Below are positions 27,908 to 38,969 of a DNA stretch of 64,000 bases, one piece after another. Both the position numbers and the translations under genes were made by a program. Numbering within the stretch: the stretch's first letter is position 1; every line of letters begins with the position of its first letter. The notes below the pieces were generated by a model. The model saw only the letters and a program-made list of their open reading frames with translations. It did not search any database and was not told the origin of the DNA. This DNA is from Shewanella holmiensis (lineage in GTDB: Bacteria > Pseudomonadota > Gammaproteobacteria > Enterobacterales > Shewanellaceae): assembly GCF_025370255.1 (NCBI RefSeq), contig NZ_JAMTCD010000003.1, positions 172,093 through 236,092 on the forward strand. Direction: 5' to 3'.

Positions 27908-28993
27908 TTAGTCGCCAGACAAGGCTGCAAGTAAGTCCGCTTGATGCTCTTGCATAATGGGATCTAACAAAGCATTCAAATCACCTTCCATCACTTCACC
28001 TAAGCGATAAAGTGTTAAGTTGATGCGATGATCACTGACTCGACCTTGTGGATAATTGTAAGTTCTAATACGCTCAGAGCGATCGCCACTTGCCACTAGA
28101 CTGCGACGAGTAGACTCTTCTTCACTGCGACGTTTTTCATCTTCAACGGCTTGAATGCGAGCAGCCAAAACACTCATCGCCTGGGCGCGGTTTTTGTGCT
28201 GCGAACGTTGATCCTGACATTCAACAATAATACCCGATGGAATATGGGTAATACGAATAGCTGAGTCAGTTTTGTTAACGTGCTGCCCACCGGCACCTGA
28301 TGCGCGGAAAGTATCGACTTTTAAATCGGCTGGATTAATTGAAATCGCTTCAGCTTCAGGTACTTCGTGCATAACAACCACAGTACAGGCTGAGGTATGC
28401 ACCCGACCTTGAGATTCTGTTTCAGGTACGCGCTGTACGCGGTGTCCACCTGACTCATACTTCAAGCGGCCATAAACGCTTTCGCCACTCACTTTAACAA
28501 TAATCTCTTTAAAGCCGCCGTGTTCGCCTTCATTGACGCTCATGACTTCCATCTGCCAGCGGTTTGCTTCAGCATACTTGCTGTACATACGATATAAATC
28601 GCCAGCAAAAATAGCGGCTTCATCACCACCAGCACCCGCACGAATTTCCATGAATGCATTGGTATCATCGTTTGGATCTTTTGGCAGTAACAGAATTTGC
28701 AATTCATCTTCTAAACGGGCTAATTCAACTTTAGCCTGTTTGATTTCTTCTTGGGCCATTTCACGCATTTCTGCGTCATCTTCTTCAAGCATTTCTTTTG
28801 CAGACTCTAGGTCTACTTGGGCCTGTTGAAAATCTTTGAAACCCTTGACGACATCTTCAAGTTGAGAATATTCTTTTGATAGTGCGCGAAAACGCTCTTG
28901 ATCGGCGATAACGCCAGCATCAGATAATAAAGCCAATACTTCTTCATTTCGCTCAAGCAAGCCTTCAAGCTTGCGGATAACGGATTCTTTCAT
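27908..28993 (-). CDS. prfA: peptide chain release factor 1
   Basis: Reads UAA and UAG stop codons and triggers peptide release. The protein is 361 residues. The GGQ motif is in [13 protein letters not shown], and the codon-reading tripeptide is PET (in [13 protein letters not shown]), a normal variant of P-x-T. Conserved [13 protein letters not shown] and [16 protein letters not shown] follow. It sits 14 bp after hemA, an arrangement conserved in enterobacteria and relatives. Confidence 0.96.
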   Translation of the reverse strand: MKESVIRKLEGLLERNEEVLALLSDAGVIADQERFRALSKEYSQLEDVVKGFKDFQQAQVDLESAKEMLEEDDAEMREMAQEEIKQAKVELARLEDELQILLLPKDPNDDTNAFMEIRAGAGGDEAAIFAGDLYRMYSKYAEANRWQMEVMSVNEGEHGGFKEIIVKVSGESVYGRLKYESGGHRVQRVPETESQGRVHTSACTVVVMHEVPEAEAISINPADLKVDTFRASGAGGQHVNKTDSAIRITHIPSGIIVECQDQRSQHKNRAQAMSVLAARIQAVEDEKRRSEEESTRRSLVASGDRSERIRTYNYPQGRVSDHRINLTLYRLGEVMEGDLNALLDPIMQEHQADLLAALSGD

Positions 28994-29007
28994 TTAGCTC
29001 GCTAACC

Positions 29008-30258
29008 TTAATTTTTATCGAGTCCGAGCGCTATTCTTAATTGTCCTAACGTATTCAGATCGCCTTGACGGCTTGCTGCCGTAAGTGCTTGTGTGGGTGC
29101 GTGGATCAGGCGATTGGTTAATCTGTTCGCTAATTCCAATAATACTTGCTCGCCATCGCCACCTTGAGCCAATTTGTTCAAGGCACGTTCAACTAACTCG
29201 TCTTTAATTGCCACACTTTGGCTGCGATACTCACGAATACTGTCAACAGACTCTAAAGAGCGAACCCATTCCATAAATACATGGGATTGTTCTTCAGTGA
29301 TTAATTCAGCTTGCTCGGCCGCTTCCTTTCGGGAAGCCATGTTCTGTTCAATGATACTATGTAAATCGTCCACAGTATAAAGGAAAGCGTCGTCTAACTC
29401 ACCGACTTCCGCTTCAATATCTCTTGGCACGGCAATATCAACAAGCAACATAGGTTGATGACGACGTTGTTTTAGTGCCTTTTCGACCATGCCTTTACCT
29501 AAAATAGGTAATGGACTGGCGGTAGAGGATATCACAATATCCGCCTTAGCAAGGTAATCTGGAATTTGCTGCAGGGTAATTGCTGTCGCATTGAACTCTT
29601 CACACATGGCTTGTGCACGTTCGATAGTGCGATTAGCCACAACAATTGATGCCACGTCATTGTCTTTTAGGTGTTTTGCTACGAGTTCAATCGTCTCTCC
29701 CGCACCAATCAACAGCACTTTTGTGCGACTTAAACTAGAGAAAATGTGTTTGGCCATACTGACAGCAGCAAAGGCAACTGATACCGCTGCAGCGCCGATT
29801 TCAGTTTCAGTACGGACTTTTTTAGCCACTGAAAAAGTATTTTGAAATAATCTATCGATGGTAATTGCGGTTGTTCCCGCTTCTTTGGCTTTCGCAAAAG
29901 CTTGTTTTACCTGGCCTAGAATTTGCGGTTCACCTAAGACCAAAGAATCTAATCCTGACGATACTCGCATCAAATGTTTTACCGCAACTTGCTCTTTGTA
30001 AGCGTAAATACAGGGCATTAATTCTTCATGGCTTAAACCATGATAATCCTGCAGCCATTCTATAATGTCGGCTTCGCTGGCATTATTACAGTAAAGTTCG
30101 GTACGGTTACAGGTAGACACGATCACAGCTTCACCCGTTGAGGTACGGCTGGCCAAGCTTTTCATCGCATCGTGTATTCTGTCTGGCGAAAAAGCGACTT
30201 TCTCACGCAAATCTACCGTGGCGGTTTTATGGTTTATCCCGATTGCTACTAGGCTCAT
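29008..30258 (-). CDS. hemA: glutamyl-tRNA reductase
   Basis: First committed step of tetrapyrrole (heme, siroheme) synthesis: reduces glutamyl-tRNA to glutamate-1-semialdehyde. The protein is 416 residues with the catalytic cysteine in [11 protein letters not shown], then [13 protein letters not shown], the NADPH fold [17 protein letters not shown] and [10 protein letters not shown]. First gene of the operon with prfA, prmC, sirB2 and sirB1, and divergent from lolB, exactly as in E. coli. Confidence 0.96.
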   Translation of the reverse strand: MSLVAIGINHKTATVDLREKVAFSPDRIHDAMKSLASRTSTGEAVIVSTCNRTELYCNNASEADIIEWLQDYHGLSHEELMPCIYAYKEQVAVKHLMRVSSGLDSLVLGEPQILGQVKQAFAKAKEAGTTAITIDRLFQNTFSVAKKVRTETEIGAAAVSVAFAAVSMAKHIFSSLSRTKVLLIGAGETIELVAKHLKDNDVASIVVANRTIERAQAMCEEFNATAITLQQIPDYLAKADIVISSTASPLPILGKGMVEKALKQRRHQPMLLVDIAVPRDIEAEVGELDDAFLYTVDDLHSIIEQNMASRKEAAEQAELITEEQSHVFMEWVRSLESVDSIREYRSQSVAIKDELVERALNKLAQGGDGEQVLLELANRLTNRLIHAPTQALTAASRQGDLNTLGQLRIALGLDKN

Positions 30259-30408
30259 CTGACTCGTTCTAAGTTCTTCTCGGTATCGTTAATTAGGCCA
30301 TTCTACTTAATCAGCTCAATTAAAAACACAATAGGGTTAACAAAACCGAATATATGTCTAATTTTTTCTTTCTGGTAACAATATCTTAATTTGAATCGCA
30401 AAAGCATT

Positions 30409-30437
30409 TTTACAACTTTGCCAATGAGCAGTATTAT
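30409..30437 (+). promoter_or_regulatory. sigma-70 promoter of lolB-ispE
   Basis: TTTACA (30409-30414) and TATTAT (30432-30437) are exactly 17 nt apart, about 33 nt before the lolB start, in the hemA-lolB divergent gap. Confidence 0.5.
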
Positions 30438-30470
30438 AAAGACATCCTCTGTTTTGTATACGAGTCACTT

Positions 30471-31100
30471 TTGCAACGTTTTTTTAAATCACAATATTAT
30501 GCGATAGCATCTGCTCTACTGCTGTTAAGTGCTTGTAGCACGTTACCGACTCAAGAATACCAGCCTATTAACGTGGCAAATACCCAAGAAGCGAGTAACT
30601 GGGAGCTTCAGGGCAAGATTGCATTCAAATCTTCAACCGACAAGTTTAGCACTAACTTATATTGGTTCCATCATACTCAGGGTAATGAATTGCGCCTAAC
30701 TACACCACTGGGGACCAATGTACTGACCTTAAAAAATGATCAAGGCCTTGCAACATTAAATGTTGATGGTAAAACCTACCATGATAATAACGCCCAAGCC
30801 TTGCTCGAAGGGGTGAGTGGCATCACCATTCCTTATAATGATATTCCGTTGTGGCTAACAGGTAGAATTGGTACCCACGACAAAGTTATCAGCTATAATT
30901 CTGCAGGCCAAATTAAGCAATTCAGTAGCCCTGATGCCCAATCCGACTGGAAAGTAAGTTTTATTAACTGGCAACAGCAAAGCGGGGCTTTGGTGCCGAG
31001 ACTGTTAAAAATAGAACGAAATGATGTGCAAATTAGAATCCAAACCAATTTATGGCAGGCATTAGACGCCAAAGTAAAAAGCCCAAATGTGAATCAATAG
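30471..31100 (+). CDS. lolB: outer membrane lipoprotein receptor LolB
   Basis: Accepts lipoproteins from the chaperone LolA and inserts them in the outer membrane; itself a lipoprotein. The protein is 209 residues with a lipoprotein signal ending LLLSAC, then NWELQGKIAFKS and the hydrophobic strand GNELRLTTPLGTNVLTL typical of LolB. The start is TTG at 30471. It heads a unit with ispE and prs. Confidence 0.92.
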   Translation: MQRFFKSQYYAIASALLLLSACSTLPTQEYQPINVANTQEASNWELQGKIAFKSSTDKFSTNLYWFHHTQGNELRLTTPLGTNVLTLKNDQGLATLNVDGKTYHDNNAQALLEGVSGITIPYNDIPLWLTGRIGTHDKVISYNSAGQIKQFSSPDAQSDWKVSFINWQQQSGALVPRLLKIERNDVQIRIQTNLWQALDAKVKSPNVNQ

Positions 31101-31109
31101 GATAATAAA

Positions 31110-31973
31110 TTGAAAACCACTCTCCCAGTGTCCAAAAGTTGGCCCGCACCTGCTAAATTAAATTTATTTTTACACATAACTGGCCAACGCGAAGATGGTT
31201 ACCACGAGCTGCAAACTCTGTTTCAATTTATCGATCATTGCGACTACCTTGATTTTCATATCACTGAAACACCAGAAATTCGTCTCCATTCAACTATGTC
31301 TGATTCTGTCCCTGACAGCGATAACTTAATTCTTAAGGCTGCAAAATCGTTAAAAGATTACAGCGGATATCATGGCGGTGCAGACATCTGGCTAGATAAA
31401 TTATTGCCAATGGGTGGCGGTCTTGGTGGCGGCTCATCTGACGCTGCAACCACATTAGTTGCACTTAATGCACTGTGGAATACTCGCTTGCCGAATGACA
31501 AACTGGCGGAGCTAGGATTAGCGCTAGGTGCTGATGTACCTGTATTTATTAATGGTTTAGCGGCTTTTGCTGAGGGGGTTGGTGAGAAACTTCAAAGCGT
31601 TACCCCTCCAGAGCTTTGGTACTTAGTGATCACCCCTGACACCCACGTTTGTACTCGCAGTATTTTTCAACATTCCGATTTACCCCGTTGTACACCAAAG
31701 CTTCACTTGGACACATTAATGTCCAATAAATGGACAAATGATTGTCAAAATTTAGTTATCAAAGAGCACCCTCAAGTTGCCAATGCCTTAAGCTGGCTGG
31801 TAGAATATGCGCCGTCGAGAATGACCGGAACAGGCGCATGTGTGTTTGGGGAATTCAAGCATTCGCAACAAGCATTAGACGTATTAGCGCAATTACCGGC
31901 TGACATGAAAGGCTTTGTCGCAAAAGGGCTCAATACTTCTCCGCTGTTAGCGCGTTTAAGTAAGCTCGATTAA
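31110..31973 (+). CDS. ispE: 4-diphosphocytidyl-2-C-methyl-D-erythritol kinase
   Basis: GHMP kinase of the non-mevalonate isoprenoid pathway, phosphorylating CDP-methylerythritol. The protein is 287 residues; [23 protein letters not shown] is split across the N-terminal substrate site, and the ATP loop is [17 protein letters not shown]. The start is TTG at 31110 after an AGGAT ribosome binding site. It follows lolB by 9 bp and works in the pathway that feeds IspB. Confidence 0.95.
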   Translation: MKTTLPVSKSWPAPAKLNLFLHITGQREDGYHELQTLFQFIDHCDYLDFHITETPEIRLHSTMSDSVPDSDNLILKAAKSLKDYSGYHGGADIWLDKLLPMGGGLGGGSSDAATTLVALNALWNTRLPNDKLAELGLALGADVPVFINGLAAFAEGVGEKLQSVTPPELWYLVITPDTHVCTRSIFQHSDLPRCTPKLHLDTLMSNKWTNDCQNLVIKEHPQVANALSWLVEYAPSRMTGTGACVFGEFKHSQQALDVLAQLPADMKGFVAKGLNTSPLLARLSKLD

Positions 31974-32054
31974 TATTCTTCTGAGTCAATTTTGAGTGCA
32001 AACACATAAAATTGATTTAGCCACTAATTTAAGCAAACACCTGAGGTTCATAAA

Positions 32055-33002
32055 GTGCCCGACATCAAGCTCTTTGCTGGTAACGCTACCCCAAATCTAG
32101 CCGCCAAGATTGCCGACCGTTTATTTTGCAAACTTGGAGACGCAGTTGTAGGCCGTTTCAGCGACGGTGAAATCAGTGTTCAAATTAACGAAAACGTACG
32201 TGGTGCAGATGTATTTATCATCCAATCTACTTGTGCACCAACCAACGATAACCTAATGGAATTAATCGTAATGGTTGATGCGCTACGTCGCGCTTCTGCT
32301 GGCCGTATTACCGCTGTAATTCCTTACTTTGGTTACGCTCGTCAAGACCGTCGTGTACGCAGTGCTCGTGTCCCTATTACCGCTAAAGTGGTTGCCGACT
32401 TCTTATCAAGTGTCGGTGTTGACCGCGTGTTAACCTGTGATTTGCATGCTGAGCAAATTCAAGGTTTCTTTGATGTGCCTGTAGATAACGTATTTGGTAG
32501 CCCTGTGTTACTTGAAGATATGTTAGCGAAGAAATTAGATAACCCGGTTGTGGTTTCACCAGACATTGGTGGTGTTGTTCGTGCACGTGCCGTTGCTAAA
32601 TTATTAGATGATTCTGATCTCGCCATCATCGATAAGCGCCGTCCACAAGCAAACGTTGCTCAAGTCATGCACATCATTGGTGATGTTCAAGGCCGTGACT
32701 GTATTATTGTTGACGACATGATTGATACGGGTGGCACTTTATGTAAAGCCGCTGAAGCGCTAAAAGAACACGGTGCTAACCGCGTGTTTGCTTATGCGAC
32801 TCACCCAGTATTCTCTGGTAATGCTGCCCAAAATATCGCTAACTCTGTGATTGATGAAGTGATCGTAACCGATACTGTACCGTTAAGCCCTGAAATGCTT
32901 AAAGTCGGTAAAGTTTCCCAGCTAACTATGTCAGCTGTACTTGCTGAAGCAATTCGTCGCGTCAGCAACGAAGAGTCTATCTCTGCAATGTTCCGCCACT
33001 AA
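32055..33002 (+). CDS. prs: ribose-phosphate pyrophosphokinase
   Basis: Makes PRPP from ribose-5-phosphate and ATP for purine, pyrimidine, histidine, tryptophan and NAD synthesis. The protein is 315 residues with [37 protein letters not shown] and the PRPP loop [16 protein letters not shown] start after GAGG. It is the most highly conserved protein in the window, and a codon choice typical of highly expressed genes is visible. Confidence 0.96.
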   Translation: MPDIKLFAGNATPNLAAKIADRLFCKLGDAVVGRFSDGEISVQINENVRGADVFIIQSTCAPTNDNLMELIVMVDALRRASAGRITAVIPYFGYARQDRRVRSARVPITAKVVADFLSSVGVDRVLTCDLHAEQIQGFFDVPVDNVFGSPVLLEDMLAKKLDNPVVVSPDIGGVVRARAVAKLLDDSDLAIIDKRRPQANVAQVMHIIGDVQGRDCIIVDDMIDTGGTLCKAAEALKEHGANRVFAYATHPVFSGNAAQNIANSVIDEVIVTDTVPLSPEMLKVGKVSQLTMSAVLAEAIRRVSNEESISAMFRH

Positions 33003-33041
33003 ATATCACGCTCAGTAAACATTTACTGATCCCGTTTTATG

Positions 33042-33075
33042 AATGCCGTTTGTATTACTACAAACGGCATTTTTT
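33042..33075 (+). terminator. terminator after prs
   Basis: A 13-bp perfect stem AATGCCGTTTGTA / TACAAACGGCATT with loop TTAC, followed by a T run. Confidence 0.85.
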
Positions 33076-33190
33076 ATGGATAAAATTCGTCATTATCGCT
33101 TTTGCTCATGGGATTAAGACGCTTTTAAGATTGGATTGTTACCTTGTCGGCACAAAAATAATAGACACAATTTATTGAAGGTTTACTCAT

Positions 33191-35335
33191 ATGCACAAGG
33201 CATTACTGGCAGTATCAATAGCCGCATCTTTTATGGCGACAGGTTGTTCAATCGCAAATGACACATCAGCAACTCAAACCACTGTCGCTCAAAATGTACA
33301 GATGCTAAATCCATTGTTAACACCCAGCACTTTACAGTATCAAGCCCCCGACTTTAGCATTATCAAAGATGCCCATTTTCAACCCGCATTAGAGCAAGGC
33401 ATTAAAGAGCATTATCAGCAAATTCTGAATATTGCTAATAATAGTGAAGCGCCAACCTTCAGCAACACGATTGTTGCGATGGAAACAAGTGGTGAATTAC
33501 TGAATCGTACTTCGCAAGTTTTTTACAATCTAACGGGCTCAAATAGCAATCCAACATTGCTTAAGATCCAAGGTGAAATGGCGCCAGTTATGGCCGCTCA
33601 TTCAGATAACATTCATCTTAACAGTGCACTATTCTCGCGTGTTGACAGCCTTTATCAGCAACGAGATTTACTCAATTTAACCGCCGAAGAAGTGCGTTTA
33701 ATTGAGGTGTATCATCAACGTTTTGTGTTGGCTGGTGCAAAATTAACCGACCAACAAAAAGCACAGATCCGTTTACTAAACGAAGAGCAATCCACTTTAA
33801 CCAATGAGTTTAGCCAGCGATTACTAGCATTAACCAAGCAAAATGCCGTGGTGGTTGATTCTGCTGATGAATTAGCAGGATTATCAGACAGTGAGATACG
33901 AGCTGCAAAAATGGACGCAGAGGTTCAAGGTCATGCCGGTAAATACGTCATCAATATCACCAACACGACACGCCAACCTGTATTAGCCAAACTTGAAAAT
34001 CGTCAACTTCGCGAGCGTATCTGGTTAGCATCAGCTAACCGTGGTTTAAGTGGTGAAAATGAAACGGCATCATTAGTGTCACGTTTAGCACAACTTCGCG
34101 CCGAGCGAGCTAAATTGCTAGGTTTTAAAAGTTGGGCTGATTATCAATTAGCGCCGCAAATGGCAAAAACGCCTGAAGCGGTTTACAGCATGTTTGGTTC
34201 TATGGTGCCTGCTGTTGTGGCCAATACCGAAAAAGAAGCCGCTGATATTCAAGCGATGATCACCAAAACCGGTGGTGACTTTACGTTAGCCCCATGGGAT
34301 TGGGAATTTTATGCAGAAAAGGTACGCCAAGATAAATTTGATTTAGATTCTGAAACAATTAAACCGTATTTCGAATTTGATCGAGTATTACAAGATGGGG
34401 TGTTTTTCACCCTTGAAAAACTTTATGGCGTCACTCTCAAGCCTCGTCCAGATTTGCCTGTTTACCATGAAGATGTCAAAGCTTACGAAATGTTTGATGT
34501 TGATGGTAGTTCAATGGCCATTTTCTATGCCGACTACTTTGCCCGTGAAGGGAAGCGTGGTGGCGCATGGATGAGCTCGTTCGTAGGTCAATCGACATTA
34601 CTAGACACCAAACCTGTGGTTGTTAATGTCATGAACATTAAAAAAGCTCCAGAGGGTGAACCGACATTTGTCAGCTACGATGAAGTCACGACCATGTTCC
34701 ATGAGATGGGTCATGGCACCCATGGTATGTTCTCCAAAGTGAAATATCCAAGCTTAGCGGGAACCTCTGTATCACGTGATTTTGTTGAATTTCCATCAAC
34801 ATTTGAGGAAGACTGGGCTGCACATCCTGAAGTGTTAGCCAATTACGCTAAACATTACCAAACCGGCGAAGTGATCCCAGAAGCCCTGCTGCAAAAGTTA
34901 CTGAATTCACGTAGCTTTAACCAAGGATTCGACACCTTGGAATACATGGCTGCTGCATTGGTGGATTTAGAATGGCACTCACTGCCAGCTGATGCACCAC
35001 AGCAAGATGTTGCAACCTTTGAAGCCGCTGCACTCAAAAAGCATGGCGTTGACATTGCTGCGGTACCACCACGTTATAAATCAAGCTTCTTTGCACATTC
35101 ATTCCCTGGTGGCTATTCTGCTAGTTACTATGCCTATATGTGGAGTGAGATTTTAGCTGCTGATGCCTTTGCTTATGTACAAACACAAGGCGGCTTAAAC
35201 CGTGAAATAGGCATGAAGTATCGTAAAACGATTCGTGAAGTAGGCAATAGCGTGCCACCAATGGAAGCTTACCAATCCTTCAGAGGACAAGCACCAACCA
35301 CAGAAGCATTACTTAAGCGTCGTGGGTTAAACTAA
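33191..35335 (+). CDS. dcp: M3 family zinc peptidase (peptidyl-dipeptidase Dcp), lipoprotein
   Basis: The protein is 714 residues with a lipoprotein signal (ASFMATGC at about 12-19), so it is probably membrane-anchored facing the periplasm, unlike cytosolic M3 enzymes. The zinc site is FHEMGHGTHGMF, and family words LAPWDWEFYAEKVR, GGYSASYYAYMWSEILAADAF follow (the last gives substrate-binding tyrosines). Removes dipeptides from peptide C-termini. The name Dcp versus oligopeptidase A type is by overall resemblance. Confidence 0.85.
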   Translation: MHKALLAVSIAASFMATGCSIANDTSATQTTVAQNVQMLNPLLTPSTLQYQAPDFSIIKDAHFQPALEQGIKEHYQQILNIANNSEAPTFSNTIVAMETSGELLNRTSQVFYNLTGSNSNPTLLKIQGEMAPVMAAHSDNIHLNSALFSRVDSLYQQRDLLNLTAEEVRLIEVYHQRFVLAGAKLTDQQKAQIRLLNEEQSTLTNEFSQRLLALTKQNAVVVDSADELAGLSDSEIRAAKMDAEVQGHAGKYVINITNTTRQPVLAKLENRQLRERIWLASANRGLSGENETASLVSRLAQLRAERAKLLGFKSWADYQLAPQMAKTPEAVYSMFGSMVPAVVANTEKEAADIQAMITKTGGDFTLAPWDWEFYAEKVRQDKFDLDSETIKPYFEFDRVLQDGVFFTLEKLYGVTLKPRPDLPVYHEDVKAYEMFDVDGSSMAIFYADYFAREGKRGGAWMSSFVGQSTLLDTKPVVVNVMNIKKAPEGEPTFVSYDEVTTMFHEMGHGTHGMFSKVKYPSLAGTSVSRDFVEFPSTFEEDWAAHPEVLANYAKHYQTGEVIPEALLQKLLNSRSFNQGFDTLEYMAAALVDLEWHSLPADAPQQDVATFEAAALKKHGVDIAAVPPRYKSSFFAHSFPGGYSASYYAYMWSEILAADAFAYVQTQGGLNREIGMKYRKTIREVGNSVPPMEAYQSFRGQAPTTEALLKRRGLN

Positions 35336-35351
35336 CACGCATTAAAACGAC

Positions 35352-35380
35352 AATGCCGCTAATCTTAGCGGCATTTTTTT
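35352..35380 (+). terminator. terminator after dcp
   Basis: AATGCCGCTAA / TTAGCGGCATT with a 2-nt loop and a 7-T tail. Confidence 0.85.
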
Positions 35381-35408
35381 ATCTTGATGACGCGCTGGTA
35401 AGTAAAAA

Positions 35409-35699
35409 TTAACTCACCTCAGCCCTTTGGGTAACACATTCATATGAGCCCATTTCAAATTCTCGGCAAATCCAGGGACGGTTCTCATAAATCGTGCACA
35501 TCATGGTTTCTCTATCTAATGCTGAGCACCAACCATCAGACAAACGTAACATGGTTTCCCCGCCCCACTTATCAAACTCGATATATTGCTTAGGTACACC
35601 CGTTTCAGAAATAATCATGACTTCTAAGCGGCAGCAGCATGCCTGGCAATTTGAGCAACTCACAGTTTCAGTAGTAATGTCTTTTATTTCAATCTTCAT
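35409..35699 (-). CDS. YkgJ family cysteine-cluster protein
   Basis: The protein is 96 residues. Eight or more cysteines in the arrangement CSNCQACCCR near the N-terminus, WCSALD and MCTIYENRPWICREF, then YEC, match the YkgJ family (proposed to bind zinc or an iron-sulfur cluster). Function unknown. It is convergent with dcp. The 257-bp gap on to the tRNA operon shows nothing further. Confidence 0.8.
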   Translation of the reverse strand: MKIEIKDITTETVSCSNCQACCCRLEVMIISETGVPKQYIEFDKWGGETMLRLSDGWCSALDRETMMCTIYENRPWICREFEMGSYECVTQRAEVS

Positions 35700-35956
35700 G
35701 TCAGTCTAGGTTTACACTCGTTACACAGCATCATGGTTGGTATTAACGGTATATTTGGGCTTTCTGGTTCGGCAATGAACCTTAAATCTAAATGCCATCT
35801 TCCATCCGCAATAAACCGCTCAAAAAACACTACAAAAGAAAGTAGAGTCACTAAGAAGTATGACTACAGGCTACAGGAAAAGGCTAATTATTATCACAAA
35901 TGTTTTATACAAATGTGGTTTATCATAAGATTTGAGAATAACAATAAAGATAAAAA

Positions 35957-36031
35957 TGGCTGGGGTACCAGGATTCGAACCTGGGAATGCCGAGATCAAA
36001 ACCCGGTGCCTTACCACTTGGCGATACCCCA
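35957..36031 (-). tRNA. tRNA-Gln (UUG)
   Basis: 75 nt including encoded CCA. The reverse strand begins TGGGGTATCGCC and ends in a matching acceptor arm plus GCCA; the anticodon loop reads TTTTGAT. It differs from the other two Gln copies by one base at the variable loop/T-stem edge (T instead of C). Last gene of the operon; no terminator hairpin was found beyond it. Confidence 0.95.
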
Positions 36032-36073
36032 ATTATTTTTTATTTCGAAAGGAAGTACTTTAGAAGAATTTGA

Positions 36074-36158
<85 letters not shown>

Positions 36159-36250
36159 ATCAAACTTTTTACGAGTATACCCTAATTTAAACTAGAGTAA
36201 ACTTTGAAATTAACTAACTGAACTGGCTTCACCATTCCACCTAGAAAATA

Positions 36251-36327
36251 TGGTAGCAATGGCGGGACTTGAACCTGCGACCCCAGCATTATGAGTGCTG
36301 TGCTCTAACCAGCTGAGCTACATTGCC
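36251..36327 (-). tRNA. tRNA-Met (CAU), elongator
   Basis: 77 nt with encoded CCA. The anticodon loop is CTCATAA, and the D-arm TAGCTCAGCTGG and the TpsiC arm are intact. Similarity to E. coli metT/metU and the operon context favour elongator Met over tRNA-Ile2. The acceptor begins with a G1-U72 wobble. Confidence 0.9.
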
Positions 36328-36349
36328 ACATTTTTTTATTACAAAAAAA

Positions 36350-36424
36350 TGGCTGGGGTACCAGGATTCGAACCTGGGGATGCCGAGATCAAAACCCGGT
36401 GCCTTACCACTTGGCGATACCCCA
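36350..36424 (-). tRNA. tRNA-Gln (UUG)
   Basis: 75 nt with encoded CCA, identical to the copy at 36482-36556. Confidence 0.95.
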
Positions 36425-36481
36425 ATAATCTTGAAAGATTATCAAACTAACTTTAAAAAGGTCTAACTATACAGCTAAATA

Positions 36482-36556
36482 TGGCTGGGGTACCAGGATT
36501 CGAACCTGGGGATGCCGAGATCAAAACCCGGTGCCTTACCACTTGGCGATACCCCA
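36482..36556 (-). tRNA. tRNA-Gln (UUG)
   Basis: 75 nt with encoded CCA; identical to 36350-36424. Third gene of the operon in transcription order. Confidence 0.95.
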
Positions 36557-36603
36557 AACAAACTTTTGTGAAAAACCCGCAATAAGCCAGTCTTTCTAAT
36601 AAA

Positions 36604-36688
<85 letters not shown>

Positions 36689-36732
36689 ACAACTGTTCAT
36701 GTTTTACATCTTGAACTCACCAAAGGTGAAGA

Positions 36733-36809
36733 TGGTAGCAATGGCGGGACTTGAACCTGCGACCCCAGCATTATGAGTGCTGTGCTCTAACCAGCTGAGC
36801 TACATTGCC
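36733..36809 (-). tRNA. tRNA-Met (CAU), elongator
   Basis: 77 nt, identical to the copy at 36251-36327. It is the promoter-proximal gene, as metT is in the E. coli metT-leuW-glnU-glnW-metU-glnV-glnX operon. Confidence 0.9.
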
Positions 36810-36848
36810 ACTATATTTTCGCTGCCCTCTTAGCGAGGAACGGGGCGT

Positions 36849-36877
36849 ATTATGCTTATTCGATGTATCTAGGTCAA
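36849..36877 (-). promoter_or_regulatory. promoter of the tRNA operon, stringent type
   Basis: On the minus strand TTGACC (36872-36877), 17 nt, CATAAT (36849-36854), then the GC-rich discriminator ACGCCCCG. It lies 40 nt before the first tRNA-Met. The pattern is typical of stable-RNA promoters shut down by ppGpp. The rest of the gap up to ychF (to 37097) contains nothing else that I can support. Confidence 0.75.
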
Positions 36878-37097
36878 CTGCTTTTTTTCGCTATTTTCAT
36901 CATTCTTGCTCATTCGGCTATTACTTCACCAAACTGAATAATGTTCCAACGAATTATTGCCCTAAAAACCGCTTTTTTATACGTCCACAAAAAATATCAA
37001 TACAATTTGAAATTGTGGCGCAACTATTTCAGCCAACTTACCGCGTATAAAAACTATACAGACACGTAAATTAATGAATAAGCAACGCCAAATTTCA

Positions 37098-38189
37098 TTA
37101 TACGTTGAACAAGAAATGCATTACATCGCCATCTTTAACGACGTATGTTTTGCCTTCTACACGTAATTTACCCGCTTCTTTTGCACCCGCTTCACCTTTG
37201 AAGGTGATAAAGTCTTCGTACGCCATAACTTGAGCACGAATAAACCCTTTTTCAAAGTCGGTATGAATAACGCCTGCAGCTTGTGGCGCAGATGCTCCGA
37301 CAGGCACTGTCCATGCACGCACTTCTTTTACACCTGCGGTAAAGTAAGTTTGTAAATTAAGTAAGCTATAACCACCACGAATAACGCGGTCAAGACCTGG
37401 CTCTTCAATGCCTAAATCAGCCATGAACTCTTCACGTTCATCCGCTTCCATTTCAGCTAACTCTGACTCAATAGCAGCACACACGGCCACAACCACAGCA
37501 TTTTCTTTTGCCGCGATCGCTTTAACAACATCTAAATGCGGGTTGTTTTCAAAACCATCTTCAGACACGTTAGCAATATACATGGTTGGTTTTAAGGTCA
37601 AAAAGTTTAAGTAAGCAATCGCTGCTAACTCTTCTTTTGCCAAATCTAACGAACGTAGCATATGGCCGTCATCTAAAGTTGGACGCATTTTTTCTAATAC
37701 TTCCACTTCAAATTTAGCGTCCTTATCGCCACCTTTCGCTTTCTTTTGCTGACGGAATATCGCGCGCTCTAGACTGTCTAAATCCGCTAATGCTAATTCA
37801 GTATTGATCACTTCAATGTCGCCAGCTGGGTCAATTTTATTAGCAACATGAACAATATTTGGATCTTCAAAACAACGAACAACATGACCAATAGCATCGG
37901 TTTCACGAATGTTCGCTAAAAACTTATTACCTAAGCCTTCACCTTTCGATGCACCCGCAACCAAACCTGCAATATCAACAAATTCCATTGTGGTCGGTAA
38001 TATACGTTGGGGTTTAACAATGGCGGCTAACGCATCAAGACGCGGATCCGGCACTGGCACAACACCGGTGTTTGGCTCAATAGTACAAAACGGGAAGTTT
38101 GCCGCTTCAATACCTGCTTGTGTAAGTGCATTAAACAGCGTTGACTTACCGACGTTTGGCAAACCAACAATGCCGCATTTAAAACCCAT
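37098..38189 (-). CDS. ychF: redox-regulated ATPase YchF (Obg-like)
   Basis: Ribosome-associated P-loop protein of the Obg family that prefers ATP. The protein is 363 residues with [15 protein letters not shown] (Walker A), [20 protein letters not shown] (switch II) and a C-terminal TGS domain ([20 protein letters not shown]). The ATG at 38189 has an AAGG 7 nt upstream and matches the E. coli start MGFKCGIVG; the in-frame ATG at 38195 is too close to that site. Adjacent to pth, as in E. coli. Confidence 0.95.
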   Translation of the reverse strand: MGFKCGIVGLPNVGKSTLFNALTQAGIEAANFPFCTIEPNTGVVPVPDPRLDALAAIVKPQRILPTTMEFVDIAGLVAGASKGEGLGNKFLANIRETDAIGHVVRCFEDPNIVHVANKIDPAGDIEVINTELALADLDSLERAIFRQQKKAKGGDKDAKFEVEVLEKMRPTLDDGHMLRSLDLAKEELAAIAYLNFLTLKPTMYIANVSEDGFENNPHLDVVKAIAAKENAVVVAVCAAIESELAEMEADEREEFMADLGIEEPGLDRVIRGGYSLLNLQTYFTAGVKEVRAWTVPVGASAPQAAGVIHTDFEKGFIRAQVMAYEDFITFKGEAGAKEAGKLRVEGKTYVVKDGDVMHFLFNV

Positions 38190-38251
38190 ATGCATACCTT
38201 TATATGTAAAATTATCACACTGATAATGACGTTCGAATTGGTATCGTTAAG

Positions 38252-38839
38252 CTATTCAGCTTTAAACGAATGTAGTCTGGTCATGGCTTTCGCCATGTTT
38301 TCTTTGTATAAAACATCTGTCGCACGTACGGCCTCATCTATCGCCGCAGTAATTAACTCTTGTTCGGTTGCAGGCGCCTTGCCTAACACATAACCGCTGA
38401 CTCGGTTTTTATCACCAGGATGACCAATACCAATCCGTAAACGGTGAAAACCTTTGTCGTTAGCAAGGCTAGAAATAATGTCTTTTAAACCATTATGGCC
38501 ACCATGCCCGCCACCTAATTTAAATTTTGCCACACCAGGAGGCATGTCTAACTCATCATGGGCCACTAGAATTTCTTCAGGCAAAATACGAAAAAAGTTC
38601 GCTAATGCCGATACGGATTTACCGCTTAGATTCATAAAAGTCGTTGGAATTAACAAACGCACATCACGATGATTAATCGTTATCCTTGCGGCTAATCCAA
38701 AATATTTACTTTCTGCCACCAATTGCACATTATTGACTCGCGCGAGTTCTTCTACATACCATGCACCAGCATTGTGGCGGGTTTGCGTATACTCAGCACC
38801 GGGGTTTGCTAGCCCTACAATCAGTTTAATGTGACTCAT
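38252..38839 (-). CDS. pth: peptidyl-tRNA hydrolase
   Basis: Recycles peptidyl-tRNAs dropped from ribosomes by cutting the ester bond. The protein is 195 residues with [19 protein letters not shown] (catalytic His in RHNAG), the FMNLSGKSV motif and HDELDMPPG with [10 protein letters not shown]. It precedes ychF by 62 bp in the same direction; an operon is likely, as in other gammaproteobacteria. Confidence 0.95.
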   Translation of the reverse strand: MSHIKLIVGLANPGAEYTQTRHNAGAWYVEELARVNNVQLVAESKYFGLAARITINHRDVRLLIPTTFMNLSGKSVSALANFFRILPEEILVAHDELDMPPGVAKFKLGGGHGGHNGLKDIISSLANDKGFHRLRIGIGHPGDKNRVSGYVLGKAPATEQELITAAIDEAVRATDVLYKENMAKAMTRLHSFKAE

Positions 38840-38969
38840 TTCTACCTAAATCTTTTATGAATAACCTGTAATGCATGTCGCACTACAGCCTTAAAACGCG
38901 GCATTTTAACACTCAATTTGGTTAGCAACAAACACCCATTCACATAAGCATTTTTTTACCTGTCATTTT

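Noticed and set aside
28380..28460. Unusual codon-reading tripeptide PET in release factor 1
   Set aside because: The motif is P-x-T in the family and PET is common in other bacteria, so it is not an anomaly.
36805..37050. Open frame of 81 codons upstream of the tRNA operon
   Set aside because: It overlaps the tRNA-Met gene and the tRNA promoter; no ribosome binding site.
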